Origin: Planococcus circulans
Lineage (GTDB): Bacteria > Bacillota > Bacilli > Bacillales_A > Planococcaceae
Reading direction: 5' to 3'
DNA: 64,000 nucleotides
Assembly (NCBI RefSeq): GCF_020023385.1
Contig: NZ_JAIQCL010000001.1
Location: 744,001-808,000 of the forward strand
This document shows positions 9,329 to 17,047 of the stretch, in pieces. A program made the translations under genes and the position numbers. The number at the start of each line of letters is the position of its first letter. The first letter of the stretch is position 1. The notes beneath the pieces were generated by a model. The model did no database searches, was not told the DNA's origin, and saw only the letters and a list, made by a program, of their open reading frames with translations.

Positions 9329-9400
9329 TATTGAGCGTGCATAAATTCTGCTGAACGTGCGTATTCGATTGCAACGTGCCTACTTTGATCCTTTCACGCC
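9329..9400. repeat. Short phased repeat (GAACGTGC boxes about 20 bp apart)
   Basis: TGAGCGTGC, TGAACGTGC, GCAACGTGC and a decayed TTCACGCC follow each other at 19 to 21-base steps between convergent genes. This looks like a short relative of the phased arrays at 14-15 kb and 61.7 kb. Confidence 0.45.
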
Positions 9401-9454
9401 TCAATGACAAAAAAATCGCCGTCCTGCGAAAAGCAGAGCGGCGACAAAAAGTAA

Positions 9455-9751
9455 TTATAATTGAACAGACTCTCCGCTGAATACGTCGAGCTTCATAGGC
9501 GCAGCCATGAAAGCAGGCGCTTTTTGGCCAAAAGCAGTGAAATGCTCACTCGTGTTATGAGCGGCAATCGCTTCGGGATCCTTCCAAACTTCCACCATGG
9601 TAAAGTGGCCATCCTGTTCAGTGGATTTCATCAAATCGTAGCTGATGTTGCCCGCTTCTTCTCTTGAAGCTTGGACAAGAATTTTGCATTCGTCCAAAAA
9701 AGCCTGTTGCTGATCTGGTTTTACCTGCAAGTGTGCGTGAATAATCATCAT
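9455..9751 (-). CDS. Antibiotic biosynthesis monooxygenase (ABM) domain protein, putative quinol monooxygenase
   Basis: 98 residues, one ABM ferredoxin-like domain, YgiN type. Typical elements are MIIHAHLQVKPDQQQAFLDECK at the start, YDLMKSTEQDGHFTMVEVWKDPEAIAAHNTSEHF in the middle, and a hydrophobic final strand. Such proteins act as cofactor-free dimers on quinols or as electrophile-protection factors. The gene starts 36 bases after the marR-type gene and is likely co-transcribed with it. Confidence 0.88.
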   Translation of the reverse strand: MMIIHAHLQVKPDQQQAFLDECKILVQASREEAGNISYDLMKSTEQDGHFTMVEVWKDPEAIAAHNTSEHFTAFGQKAPAFMAAPMKLDVFSGESVQL

Positions 9752-9787
9752 AAAACATCACCCATCCTATTACCTGTATTTTGATTA

Positions 9788-10216
9788 TCAGTATTCACTA
9801 ATATTCGTTTGCATACGCGTCAACATGTCGGACAAGGAATCTACCTCTTCCGGTGTGAAATCATGCAGCATCTGTTTCACAAAACCCATGTTTTCTTTTC
9901 GGTATTCAACGATCTGCTTACGGCCTTCCTCAGTCAGGCTGACAAAGATGACCCGGTTATCAGCCGGATTTCTGCGCCTTGTGACCATGCCATTGGCCTC
10001 TAATTGCTTGAGGTGGCGGGTAATGGCCGCTCCGTCGATATTCACCGCTTTTTGAAGCGTCGACTGATTGATTTCGTCTGTATTATAAAGCTGGGACAGC
10101 AGTTCATAGCGCGACGCACTAATGCCTGTACACCGTTCGAACTTTGGGCTAATTTGATTCGTCAGTCCTTTAAACAGCTGCAGCACTTGTTCCTGCTTTG
10201 AAAATGAACACGACAT
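9788..10216 (-). CDS. MarR-family transcriptional regulator
   Basis: 142 residues, normal for MarR. Winged helix: INQSTLQKAVNIDGAAITRHLKQLEANGMVTRRRNPADNRVIFVSLTEEG (about 53-103) with the wing at NPADNR. The N-terminal MSCSFSKQ carries a Cys at residue 3 and another at 29 (RCTG), which could sense thiol-reactive compounds as in YodB/MhqR-type regulators. A promoter and a 12-bp operator are visible upstream, and the same half-site occurs in the nitroreductase promoter. Confidence 0.92.
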   Translation of the reverse strand: MSCSFSKQEQVLQLFKGLTNQISPKFERCTGISASRYELLSQLYNTDEINQSTLQKAVNIDGAAITRHLKQLEANGMVTRRRNPADNRVIFVSLTEEGRKQIVEYRKENMGFVKQMLHDFTPEEVDSLSDMLTRMQTNISEY

Positions 10217-10271
10217 AAATTGACCTCCTACCTACTCGTTACAGCCAATTGATAGCGTTGTCCACTATTCA

Positions 10272-10283
10272 TTGACCAGTCAA
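10272..10283. promoter_or_regulatory. Candidate MarR operator (autoregulation)
   Basis: TTGACCAGTCAA, a near-perfect 12-bp palindrome immediately downstream of the marR -10 box. TTGACCCCTCAA at 11017-11028 shares the left half. Confidence 0.5.
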
Positions 10284-10311
10284 ATATAATACATAACCGG
10301 CCAATACTCAA
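10283..10311 (-). promoter_or_regulatory. Promoter of marR and the ABM gene
   Basis: Minus strand TTGAGT (10306-10311), 17-base spacer, TATATT (10283-10288). Confidence 0.55.
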
Positions 10312-10327
10312 TCTTCTGGACCTACAC

Positions 10328-10966
10328 TCAGCTCCAAGTCGTAATCGTATCGACAGGAAGGCGATACGACTGGAAACCTTCATTGAGCGCTTTGCCGATG
10401 GAAATGAGCATCACCGGAATATACCGGTCTTTTTCCATGCCGAAAGCTTCAGCAATTTTTTCCTTCTCATAGCCGCCGATCGGATTCGTGTCGTATCCAA
10501 ACGCACGGGCCACCAGCATCAGCTGCATAGCCACAAGACCAGAATCCAGCATGACGATGTCCTTCATTTGCTCATCTGAAATCCCTTCATACAAAGGTTT
10601 AAAGTAATTCAACTGGAATTCCTTCACTTCTTCGGGCATATAGCCGTGTTCAACTGCTTTGCCGTAGATTTCCTCAGCGTAGTCAAAGTTTTGGCGATCC
10701 CCAAAAACAGCGATTACCGCAGATGCGCTCATGACTTTTTCCAGATTGAACGAAGCAAGAGGCGCAAGCTTTTCTTTCCCTTCAACGGTGTCGATCACCA
10801 GAAAGCGCCACGGCTGCATATTGATGGAGGATGGGGCTTTCGAAGCTTGAGCGAGGATTTCACTCATCTCCTCCCGGCTGATTTTAACTGTCGGATCGTA
10901 TTGCTTAATCGAACGGCGTCCGTTGACGATTTCATTGAAATTATTTGTCTTTTGTAGTGTTTGCAT
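10328..10966 (-). CDS. Nitroreductase-family FMN oxidoreductase
   Basis: 212 residues. FMN-phosphate binding RRSIKQYD near residue 17, SKAPSSINMQPWRFLVID (about 42-59), and the central insert with a second domain ending in LMLVARAFGYDTNPIGGYEK. It resembles the MhqN/YodC-type nitroreductases that reduce quinones and nitroaromatics. The substrate is not determinable here. It carries a clear GGAG site and a promoter with a possible MarR operator. Confidence 0.92.
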   Translation of the reverse strand: MQTLQKTNNFNEIVNGRRSIKQYDPTVKISREEMSEILAQASKAPSSINMQPWRFLVIDTVEGKEKLAPLASFNLEKVMSASAVIAVFGDRQNFDYAEEIYGKAVEHGYMPEEVKEFQLNYFKPLYEGISDEQMKDIVMLDSGLVAMQLMLVARAFGYDTNPIGGYEKEKIAEAFGMEKDRYIPVMLISIGKALNEGFQSYRLPVDTITTWS

Positions 10967-11016
10967 AGCTGGAATTTCTCCTTTTTCTTCTTCTATTTAT
11001 CAAGAGGAACATTCAA

Positions 11017-11028
11017 TTGACCCCTCAA
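11017..11028. promoter_or_regulatory. Candidate MarR operator in the nitroreductase leader
   Basis: TTGACCCCTCAA differs from TTGACCAGTCAA in front of marR at only two central positions. It sits about 18 to 29 bases downstream of the -10 box. Confidence 0.4.
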
Positions 11029-11045
11029 CGTTTGATGCCTCATTT

Positions 11046-11074
11046 AATATAAACCGATTTCAGGAATTATGCAA
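11046..11074 (-). promoter_or_regulatory. Promoter of the nitroreductase gene
   Basis: Minus strand TTGCAT (11069-11074), 17-base spacer, TATATT (11046-11051). Confidence 0.45.
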
Positions 11075-11115
11075 CTCTAAGAATCCTGTGCGTGTCTGAC
11101 ACTGTTTTTCTACCC

Positions 11116-11155
11116 AAACCAAACAGCCAGCTTCGGCAAGAAGCTGGCTGGTTTC
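11116..11155 (-). terminator. Terminator of the SLH gene, shared hairpin sequence
   Basis: CAGCCAGCTTC / GAAGCTGGCTG stem, followed on the minus strand by TTTGGTTTGG. A 24-base stretch of it is identical to the SDR terminator at 9264-9303. Confidence 0.65.
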
Positions 11156-11160
11156 TTCTG

Positions 11161-11173
11161 CGTGCCAGGCACC
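11161..11173. repeat. GTGCCAGGCAC palindrome, copy 2
   Basis: CGTGCCAGGCACC, placed between the hairpin at 11116 and the end of the SLH gene. Confidence 0.7.
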
Positions 11174-11220
11174 TTTTCTCAAAAACTCACCACAAATCCA
11201 CAATACCCACTAAAACCATC

Positions 11221-12291
11221 CTACTCCACACGCACCAATTCACTCTCCACCCGTCCCTGCGCGCTAATGGATTTGATGGTCGCGAAACCTTCCGCCATGT
11301 AATACTTGAAGCCATCCTGCACCGTCACTTCCGTAGCATTGGTGAATGTCTTGTAGGGAGTCTTGACAGTTTTATTGACACCGGTGATCGTGTGGATGAT
11401 GGTTTCGTCGCCCAGCCCGGTATCAAAGGTTTTACCGACCCGCACCGGATAGACGAGTGCGACATCGTACTCCGAATACGGGTAGCCGAACGCAAAGAGC
11501 TGATGGCTTTCAAACTCCATGTATTCGTAAGTGTCGCTGTCCACTTCGGCGGTCCACATGAAGCCGAAGGTCAAGCCGTCCCGGTCCGGCACATCCACGA
11601 AACGGTGGACGGCTGTCGTGCCATCCGACATGCGGTAGGTATAGGTTTTGGTCTTGTCTTTCTGATAGGAACGCGCAATGGTTGCATCATTTTTGAATTT
11701 CGGCTCCAACGCGCGTGCCAGGAAAGCGGAAAACTGTCCGCGCGTCACCTCCTGTTGGGGCCGGAACGTGTTATCCGGATACCCGATGGTGATGTTTGCC
11801 GCCAGAATTTTACTGATGGCTTCCGCGTAATAGGCATTTCTCGGCACATCCGTAAACGACTGGTTGAACGTAAAGGCCAGATTGAAGACCCGTTCAACAA
11901 TCAATGCCATATCCCCGCGAATGATCGGCGCTTCCGGTCGGAAAGTTCCATTACCGTAGCCTTTAAAGTAGCCCGCTTCCGCCACTTCAGCGATATAGCC
12001 GCTCGCGTAATGACCCGCCGGCACGTCTCGGAATGGTGTCGCTTTTTTCGTGCCATCCAAGCCCTGCAGACGTCCGATCATCACAGCCGCCTGGGCGCGG
12101 GTCACTTCTGCGTCCGGCCGAACCTTGCCATCCGCATAACCGGTGATCACGCCTTTCTCCATCAAATAGGTGATTTCCTCATAAAACGAATGACTTTCCG
12201 GCAAATCCGGGGCAGCAGCGGCAACAGGCAGCACCAAAAACAGAGACAGCACAACGACCAGCACACCCGTCAGCTTCTTCACAATCCTCAC
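11221..12291 (-). CDS. S-layer homology domain protein, paralogue A
   Basis: 356 residues. Signal peptide 1-26 (basic start, hydrophobic core, cleavage near VAAAA-PD). Three SLH repeats: about 34-76 (GYADGKVRPDAEVTRAQAAV), 95-137 (GYGNGTFRPEAPIIRGDMAL) and 155-197 (GYPDNTFRPQQEVTRGQFSA). SLH repeats bind pyruvylated secondary wall polymer, so the protein should sit on the wall. Residues about 200-356 form a beta-rich domain without a name known to me, containing KDKTKTYTY, YPVRVGKTF, HTITGVNKTVKTPYKTFTNATEV. The same domain follows the SLH repeats in the protein at 19001-20092; the two are paralogues. Confidence 0.92.
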   Translation of the reverse strand: MRIVKKLTGVLVVVLSLFLVLPVAAAAPDLPESHSFYEEITYLMEKGVITGYADGKVRPDAEVTRAQAAVMIGRLQGLDGTKKATPFRDVPAGHYASGYIAEVAEAGYFKGYGNGTFRPEAPIIRGDMALIVERVFNLAFTFNQSFTDVPRNAYYAEAISKILAANITIGYPDNTFRPQQEVTRGQFSAFLARALEPKFKNDATIARSYQKDKTKTYTYRMSDGTTAVHRFVDVPDRDGLTFGFMWTAEVDSDTYEYMEFESHQLFAFGYPYSEYDVALVYPVRVGKTFDTGLGDETIIHTITGVNKTVKTPYKTFTNATEVTVQDGFKYYMAEGFATIKSISAQGRVESELVRVE

Positions 12292-12543
12292 TCCTTCGCG
12301 TAATGATTTACTTTGTTGAGCTTAGTTTACCAGCAAAATTCTATGAATACATCTTAAAAATACTAAAAATTCTGAAAATAATAAAGGCAGAAAAAACTTT
12401 AGGTTATCTCCCTTTTTTATTCCTTTTCAAGCTAGATCCCGAACAAACCTCTCCCAATCCCATAAAATTCCGACAACAAGCGTGACCCATCCGCCGCTCT
12501 TCGATACAATAATAAGAGAAGCACCTATCCAAGGAGGGTTCCC

Positions 12544-13917
12544 ATGTCGACATTACATGATATTGCCCAATCAGACGATTACGGGCAGTTTGAATTGAAG
12601 GAAGTTTACCAGGCTGCACAGCACCTGTTGCAGCAATTTCAGAAAACCCGCATCGAGCCGGAAAAGCTCACCGAGATCATCAGCCATTTAAAAAAACGCC
12701 TGGAAGGCCAAGCCGCTTATCCGCTCGCCATTTTGCTCGAGAGCAGCCAACTCGGCATCCAGCATCAGCTGCAAAAAGAATGGAACAGCCCGATGAAGCA
12801 GCGCCAGCTCTTCCTGTTCGAAAGCCTGCACGCCCAATTCCGCGGGAAAGTCCCGCCCACGATATGGAATCAAATCTGCCTGAATTACGCAGAAGCGTTG
12901 ATTTACGTCGGCCGCTCCATCGATGGGCTCGATGTGCTGGAGCAGATGACCGAAGGCGAAAAGGATCCGTCCTACGAGCGCAAAGACGCTGAACGCGGAT
13001 GGGGATTGTTGTTCTATTCCACGTTCCTGCGCGGCAAGGAAGAAAAAGCCGAAGCACTCCATCTTTCCCGCGACCTGCTTGACAAAGGCGCCGCAAACAT
13101 CAGCAACACCAACGGCCGCGCCTTGTACGCAGACCGTCTGAAGCTGGCCGTAAAAATGCTGGAGGAAATCGGGCCGGTCGACATTACCGGAAACTACAAG
13201 CCAAACTTTTTCGAAGGCCGCGAGTGGGAATACCGCGACTGGTGCGCCAAGCACCGGCTCCTATTGAACGACAACAACGAAGTCGATCCCTCCGGCACCA
13301 TGAGAATCGATACACTGAACTACCGCCACAAAGAAGCGGATGACAAAGAACGCGGCGTATTCCTCGAAACCTTCATGGAATCCATGGTTTCAGAATTCAC
13401 CGCGCTGCGCTGGACCCTATTCGAAGCACTCGAAAAAGAACCAAGCCCTGAGCGCAACGAGCAATTAAAGACTGTCTACCGCCAGTCCTTTTCCTTGTTT
13501 CCAAAAGTTGCCCAATTCGTCAGCCACTACTACCAGCTCGATATGAAAGACCCGCGTGCCGGCATGCAGCGCATCTGGTTCGAGGACGAAAAGCCGACGA
13601 ATCCGCTCAAGCCGTTTATCCGCGACACCAAAAACGGCGCACTCAAAGCCCTGTTCTGGCATTCCAAAGAACTCTTCGGCTACGAACAATCCAAAACACA
13701 GAACATCGCCACCGTCCGTGCACTGCTGCTGCGCGACCAGATGGAGCGCAGTTTTGTCCAAGTCATCACCAAACAGGAAGAAATCGCCCAAACCGGCGAG
13801 CTCCGCAAACATCAGATGACACAGATCGAGCTCGAACGCCTGGCGATGACCACCGCCTTTAAAGCCCGCAACGCCTTGATGTATCTGGGCTTTGCGGTTG
13901 GGTTGGAGAAGAAATAG
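12544..13917 (+). CDS. Probable LA2681-like HEPN domain protein
   Basis: 457 residues with a strong AAGGAGG site. Mostly helical N-terminus (1-210, TPR-like look, e.g. NYAEALIYVGRSIDGLDVLEQM). The C-terminal half has WCAKHRLLLN (233-242), an acidic spacer, FMESMVSEFTALRWTLFEAL, AQFVSHYYQLDMKDP, RIWFED, and a final helix with RNALMY (442-447). This order matches what I remember of the LA2681 HEPN family (predicted RNA-cleaving or RNA-binding). The usual RNxxxH is RNxxxY here, so catalysis is open. Single gene with its own terminator, next to the large repeat array. Confidence 0.6.
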   Translation: MSTLHDIAQSDDYGQFELKEVYQAAQHLLQQFQKTRIEPEKLTEIISHLKKRLEGQAAYPLAILLESSQLGIQHQLQKEWNSPMKQRQLFLFESLHAQFRGKVPPTIWNQICLNYAEALIYVGRSIDGLDVLEQMTEGEKDPSYERKDAERGWGLLFYSTFLRGKEEKAEALHLSRDLLDKGAANISNTNGRALYADRLKLAVKMLEEIGPVDITGNYKPNFFEGREWEYRDWCAKHRLLLNDNNEVDPSGTMRIDTLNYRHKEADDKERGVFLETFMESMVSEFTALRWTLFEALEKEPSPERNEQLKTVYRQSFSLFPKVAQFVSHYYQLDMKDPRAGMQRIWFEDEKPTNPLKPFIRDTKNGALKALFWHSKELFGYEQSKTQNIATVRALLLRDQMERSFVQVITKQEEIAQTGELRKHQMTQIELERLAMTTAFKARNALMYLGFAVGLEKK

Positions 13918-13928
13918 AGGAATTAAAT

Positions 13929-13971
13929 AAGCGTCTCCGGGAATCTTATTGATTCTGGGGACGCTTTTTTG
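13929..13971 (+). terminator. Terminator of the HEPN-like gene
   Basis: AAGCGTCtCCgGGAATC / GATTCtGGgGACGCTT hairpin followed by six T. Confidence 0.9.
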
Positions 13972-14047
13972 TTGATTATTAACCGTACTCCTGTGAAAGG
14001 GCTATGATGATAGCCGCATTAATTTTCAATCTGAAAGTTTTTGTCTT

Positions 14048-14945
14048 CTACATGAGTATTCTTCTTCTCTACATGAATACTCATCTCTTCTACATGAAAA
14101 TTCGCCTTTTCTACATGACGAGACCTTCTTTACATGAATATCTTCATCTTCTACATGAGTATTCCTCTTCTCTACATGAATACTCATCTCTTCTACCTGA
14201 AAATTCGCCTTTTCTACATGACGAGACCTTCTTTACATGAATATCTTCATCTTCTACATGAGTAATCCTCTTCTCTACATGAATACTCATCTCTTCTACC
14301 TGAAAATTCGCCTTTTCTACATGACGAGACCTTCTTTACATGAATCTCTTCATCTTCTACATGAGTATTCTTCTTCTCTACATGAATATTCATCTCTTCT
14401 ACATGAAAATTCGCCTTTTCTACATGACGAGACCTTCTTTACATGAATCTCTTCATCTTCTACATGAGTATTCTTCTTCTCTACATGAATATTCATCTCT
14501 TCTACATGAAAATTCGCCTTTTCTACATGACGAGACCTTCTTTACATGAATATCTTCATCTTCTACATGAGTATTCTTCTTCTCTACATGAATATTCATC
14601 TCTTCTACATGAAAATTCGCCTTTTCTACATGACGAGACCTTCCTTACATGAATATCTTCATCTTCTACTTGAGTAATCCTCTTCTCTACATGAACTATC
14701 ATCTCTTCTACATGAAAATTCGCCTTTTCTACATGACGAGACCTTCCTTACATGAATATCTTCATCTTCTACATGAGTAATCCTCTTCTCTACATGAACT
14801 TTCATCTCTTCTACATGAAAATTCCTTCTCTACCTGAATATTCCCTACTTCCACATGAATATTTTTCTTCTCTACATGAACACTTTTCTCTTCTACATGA
14901 AAATTCGCCTTTTCCACCTAACGACACCTTCTCTACCTGAATGCT
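14048..14945. repeat. Higher-order tandem repeat, 103-bp unit built of CTACATGA boxes
   Basis: Seven full 103-bp copies start at 14048, 14151, 14254, 14357, 14460, 14563 and 14666, and an eighth, at 14769, decays. Each unit consists of five sub-units that begin YTACATGA and have lengths 21, 21, 21, 19 and 21. About 40 boxes occur in all, the last ones diverged (CTACCTGA, CCACATGA). The + strand is strongly pyrimidine-rich. The unit is not a multiple of three, so the frames that stay open through it (59-78 codons) are repeat artefacts. It lies between convergent genes. Confidence 0.95.
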
Positions 14946-14969
14946 CTCCTTCCTTCATAACAAACATTC

Positions 14970-15165
14970 TTTTCAACCCGTGTGTTCGCCCTGCTAACCC
15001 GGTTTCTTCTTCTCAACCCGGGTGTTCGTTGCACTAACCCTGGTGTTTTCTTTTTCACCCCCGGTGTTCGCTATGCTAACCAAGTTTCTTCTTCCTAATC
15101 TGGGTGTTCGCTCTGCTAACCCGTGTGTTCACTCTGCCAACCCAGCTCTCCCCCTTCCTAACCCA
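14970..15165. repeat. Second phased array, AACCC boxes at 21/19 bp
   Basis: Directly follows the CTACATGA array. AACCC-like boxes start at 14975, 14996, 15015, 15036, 15057, 15078, 15097, 15118, 15139 and 15160, i.e. steps 21, 19, 21, 21, 21, 19, 21, 21, 21. The boxes alternate with GTGTTCG segments. Sequence unlike the first array, spacing the same. Confidence 0.85.
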
Positions 15166-15256
15166 CAACCCCACTTTCCCCAACAACCAGCCAGAAAATC
15201 ACCAAGCCGATAGCAATCAACACAAGCAATATCACCAGCAATTCCAGTCGTTTCAT
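15158..15256 (-). CDS. Possible small single-pass membrane protein
   Basis: 32 residues: basic start MKRLE, then one long hydrophobic helix (LLVILLVLIAIGLVIFWLVV) and a short tail. AGAAGGGG lies 11 bases before the ATG. It begins 59 bases after the amidohydrolase stop on the same strand, so it could be its last co-transcribed gene. Its stop codon lies in the AACCC array. A longer frame overlaps in another register (about 61 codons) and cannot be excluded. Confidence 0.4.
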   Translation of the reverse strand: MKRLELLVILLVLIAIGLVIFWLVVGESGVVG

Positions 15257-15314
15257 CCCTCCATTTCCCCTTCTGCTCCAGATTTTCAAATCGCTCAAGA
15301 AGATAAGCGCTCAT

Positions 15315-16907
15315 CTACCGGCCATACACGCGCTCCCCTGCCATATACGTTTCCAGCACACGCGCCTTCCCGATCTCCAGCTCATCCATCTCCAAAACAT
15401 CTTCGTCCATGACAATAAAATCCGCATGGAAGCCGGGTTTCAGTTGCCCGACATCTTTGATTCGCGTAAGTTCCTGCGCGCTTTTCGTGTAGAGCTCGAT
15501 GGCTTTTTCGACCCCGATGCGCTCGTCCTGCCCGGTATCGGTGCCGTCGTAAGCGATCCGGGTCACGGCGGCCTGGATGCCGACAAACGGATTGAGCGGT
15601 TCGGTCCAGCCGTTCACCGGCGCATCGGATGAAAAGGCAACCGGAATGCCCGCGCCGATCATCTTTTGAATCGGGTAAGTGGTTTTGGTACGCTCGGCGC
15701 CGAGGTTATGCAAATAGCTCTCGATTTCGGCGAACAGGAAAACCGGCTGCGGCACGAAGGCGATCTTCGCATCCGCCGATTTCCGGATTGCATCCGCTGT
15801 CGGCATCGCCGCGTGTTCGATGCGGACGGACGGCGCATCCTCTAGCCACGCCTGTTGCCCATGAAATGCGTCAACCACCTGCGAAATTGCCTGCTCCCCC
15901 ATTGCGTGGACGGCCATTTGGATGCCGTGCTGCTTCGCGGCTTCCCCCGCTTCCAAAAGTTCATCGGTTTCCATCGTCGAAATCCCATATTCATCGTCTG
16001 TCCCGTTGTATGCCGGATCGACCCATGCTGTTCTGCCGGACACGCTGCCGTCCGCAAACAATTTGATGCCGCTGATAAAGACCGGCTGCGCGGTGTCCGT
16101 CGTTTCATTCGTCAAGACATCATCAGCTCTCGCATCCGACCAAATCGTATAAAGAGCGGTCCGCTGCTTCAACCCTTTCCGGCGGGCCAGCTTGTACAAT
16201 TCCACATAATCAACCGGACGCGTCAGCGCCATCAGATCGGTAATGCCGGTAATGCCGTAGCTGAACAGCTCGTCAGTCAAGCCCGCAATCCGTTGCGCCT
16301 GCTCATCCATGGTCTGTTTCGGCAACACGTCCAGCACCAGGAAACGGGCGGTTTCACGCAAGATGCCTGTTGGTTCGCCCCCAGCGTCCCGGTCGATTTT
16401 GCCGCCCGCGGGATCTTCTGTCTCTTTATCTACCCCGGCAAGTTCCAGCGCTTTGGTGTTGACGGAGACGGTATGGCCGCAGGTGCGGGTCACGACAATC
16501 GGCGAATCCGTGCTGACCTGGTCGAGGTCGCTGCGGTTCGGCGTCCGCCGTTCTTCGAGCTTTCCTTCATCGTAGCCCCAGCCCTCGATCCAGTCGCCTG
16601 GCGTTTGCGCTTCCTGCCGCTTTTTCAATTCGTCGATCATGCCAGCAATCGAATGGACGCGCGGAGCGGTGCATGCTACTTGCCTCGCGATATTTGCGAG
16701 GAATAACGGATGCAGATGCGCGTCGATAAATCCTGGCAACACCCGTCTGCCCAGCAAGTCGATCCGAGTCCCTTCTATTGACACAGCCTCCACATCATCC
16801 CCGATCCACTCAATGCGCCCGTCCCTTACGGCCATCGACGATGCGGCAGCTTGCTCAGGATTCGAAGTGAAGATCTTTCCATTCATGAATACTTTGGTCG
16901 TCCCCAT
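15315..16907 (-). CDS. Metal-dependent amidohydrolase, YtcJ-like
   Basis: 530 residues from an ATG with AAGGAGTGGGAGC in front; an upstream in-frame ATG lacks a site. N-terminal beta sandwich (KVFMNGKIFTSNPEQ), metal site GFIDAHLHPLF near residue 58-68, HTVSVNTKAL, KLFADGSVSGRTAWVDPAY, AVHAMGEQA, VRIEHAAMP, and the final Asp motif VAFSSDAPVNGW, then a sandwich strand HADFIVMDEDV. This is the amidohydrolase_3 family, which acts on N-acyl or cyclic amides. Substrate unknown. Confidence 0.92.
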   Translation of the reverse strand: MGTTKVFMNGKIFTSNPEQAAASSMAVRDGRIEWIGDDVEAVSIEGTRIDLLGRRVLPGFIDAHLHPLFLANIARQVACTAPRVHSIAGMIDELKKRQEAQTPGDWIEGWGYDEGKLEERRTPNRSDLDQVSTDSPIVVTRTCGHTVSVNTKALELAGVDKETEDPAGGKIDRDAGGEPTGILRETARFLVLDVLPKQTMDEQAQRIAGLTDELFSYGITGITDLMALTRPVDYVELYKLARRKGLKQRTALYTIWSDARADDVLTNETTDTAQPVFISGIKLFADGSVSGRTAWVDPAYNGTDDEYGISTMETDELLEAGEAAKQHGIQMAVHAMGEQAISQVVDAFHGQQAWLEDAPSVRIEHAAMPTADAIRKSADAKIAFVPQPVFLFAEIESYLHNLGAERTKTTYPIQKMIGAGIPVAFSSDAPVNGWTEPLNPFVGIQAAVTRIAYDGTDTGQDERIGVEKAIELYTKSAQELTRIKDVGQLKPGFHADFIVMDEDVLEMDELEIGKARVLETYMAGERVYGR

Positions 16908-17003
16908 GCTCCCACTCCTTCCTGCACTCCGCTTGCCGCTTTTTCTTATCCATACCCTTTGTCTATCCGCAATAATACACCGCGAGGCAGAAAATAAAAT
17001 CAC

Positions 17004-17034
17004 AAAAAAAGAAGCCCCTGCATCCGCAGCGACT
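17004..17034 (-). terminator. Terminator of the LLM oxidoreductase / FMN reductase operon
   Basis: Minus-strand stem AGTCGCTGC / GCAGGGGCTT (one mismatch, one G-U pair) with a GGAT loop, followed by seven T; 13 bases past the FMN reductase stop. Confidence 0.75.
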
Positions 17035-17047
17035 CCTCACAACTCTA

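Noticed and set aside
11092..12303. 403-codon open frame on the plus strand
   Set aside because: It is exactly opposite the SLH gene, which has a signal peptide and three clear SLH repeats; the plus frame has no ribosome site and no recognisable domain.
14004..14652. Several similar open frames of 69-78 codons across the repeat array
   Set aside because: They arise because the 103-bp unit lacks stops in shifted frames; no ribosome sites, and each frame shows the same repeat read in a new register.
14048..15165. CRISPR array
   Set aside because: No constant repeat alternating with unique spacers of equal length; the whole 103-bp unit is repeated and no cas genes are near.
15855..16706. 283-codon plus-strand frame opposite the amidohydrolase
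   Set aside because: Shadow of a GC-rich real gene with intact metal-site motifs on the minus strand.
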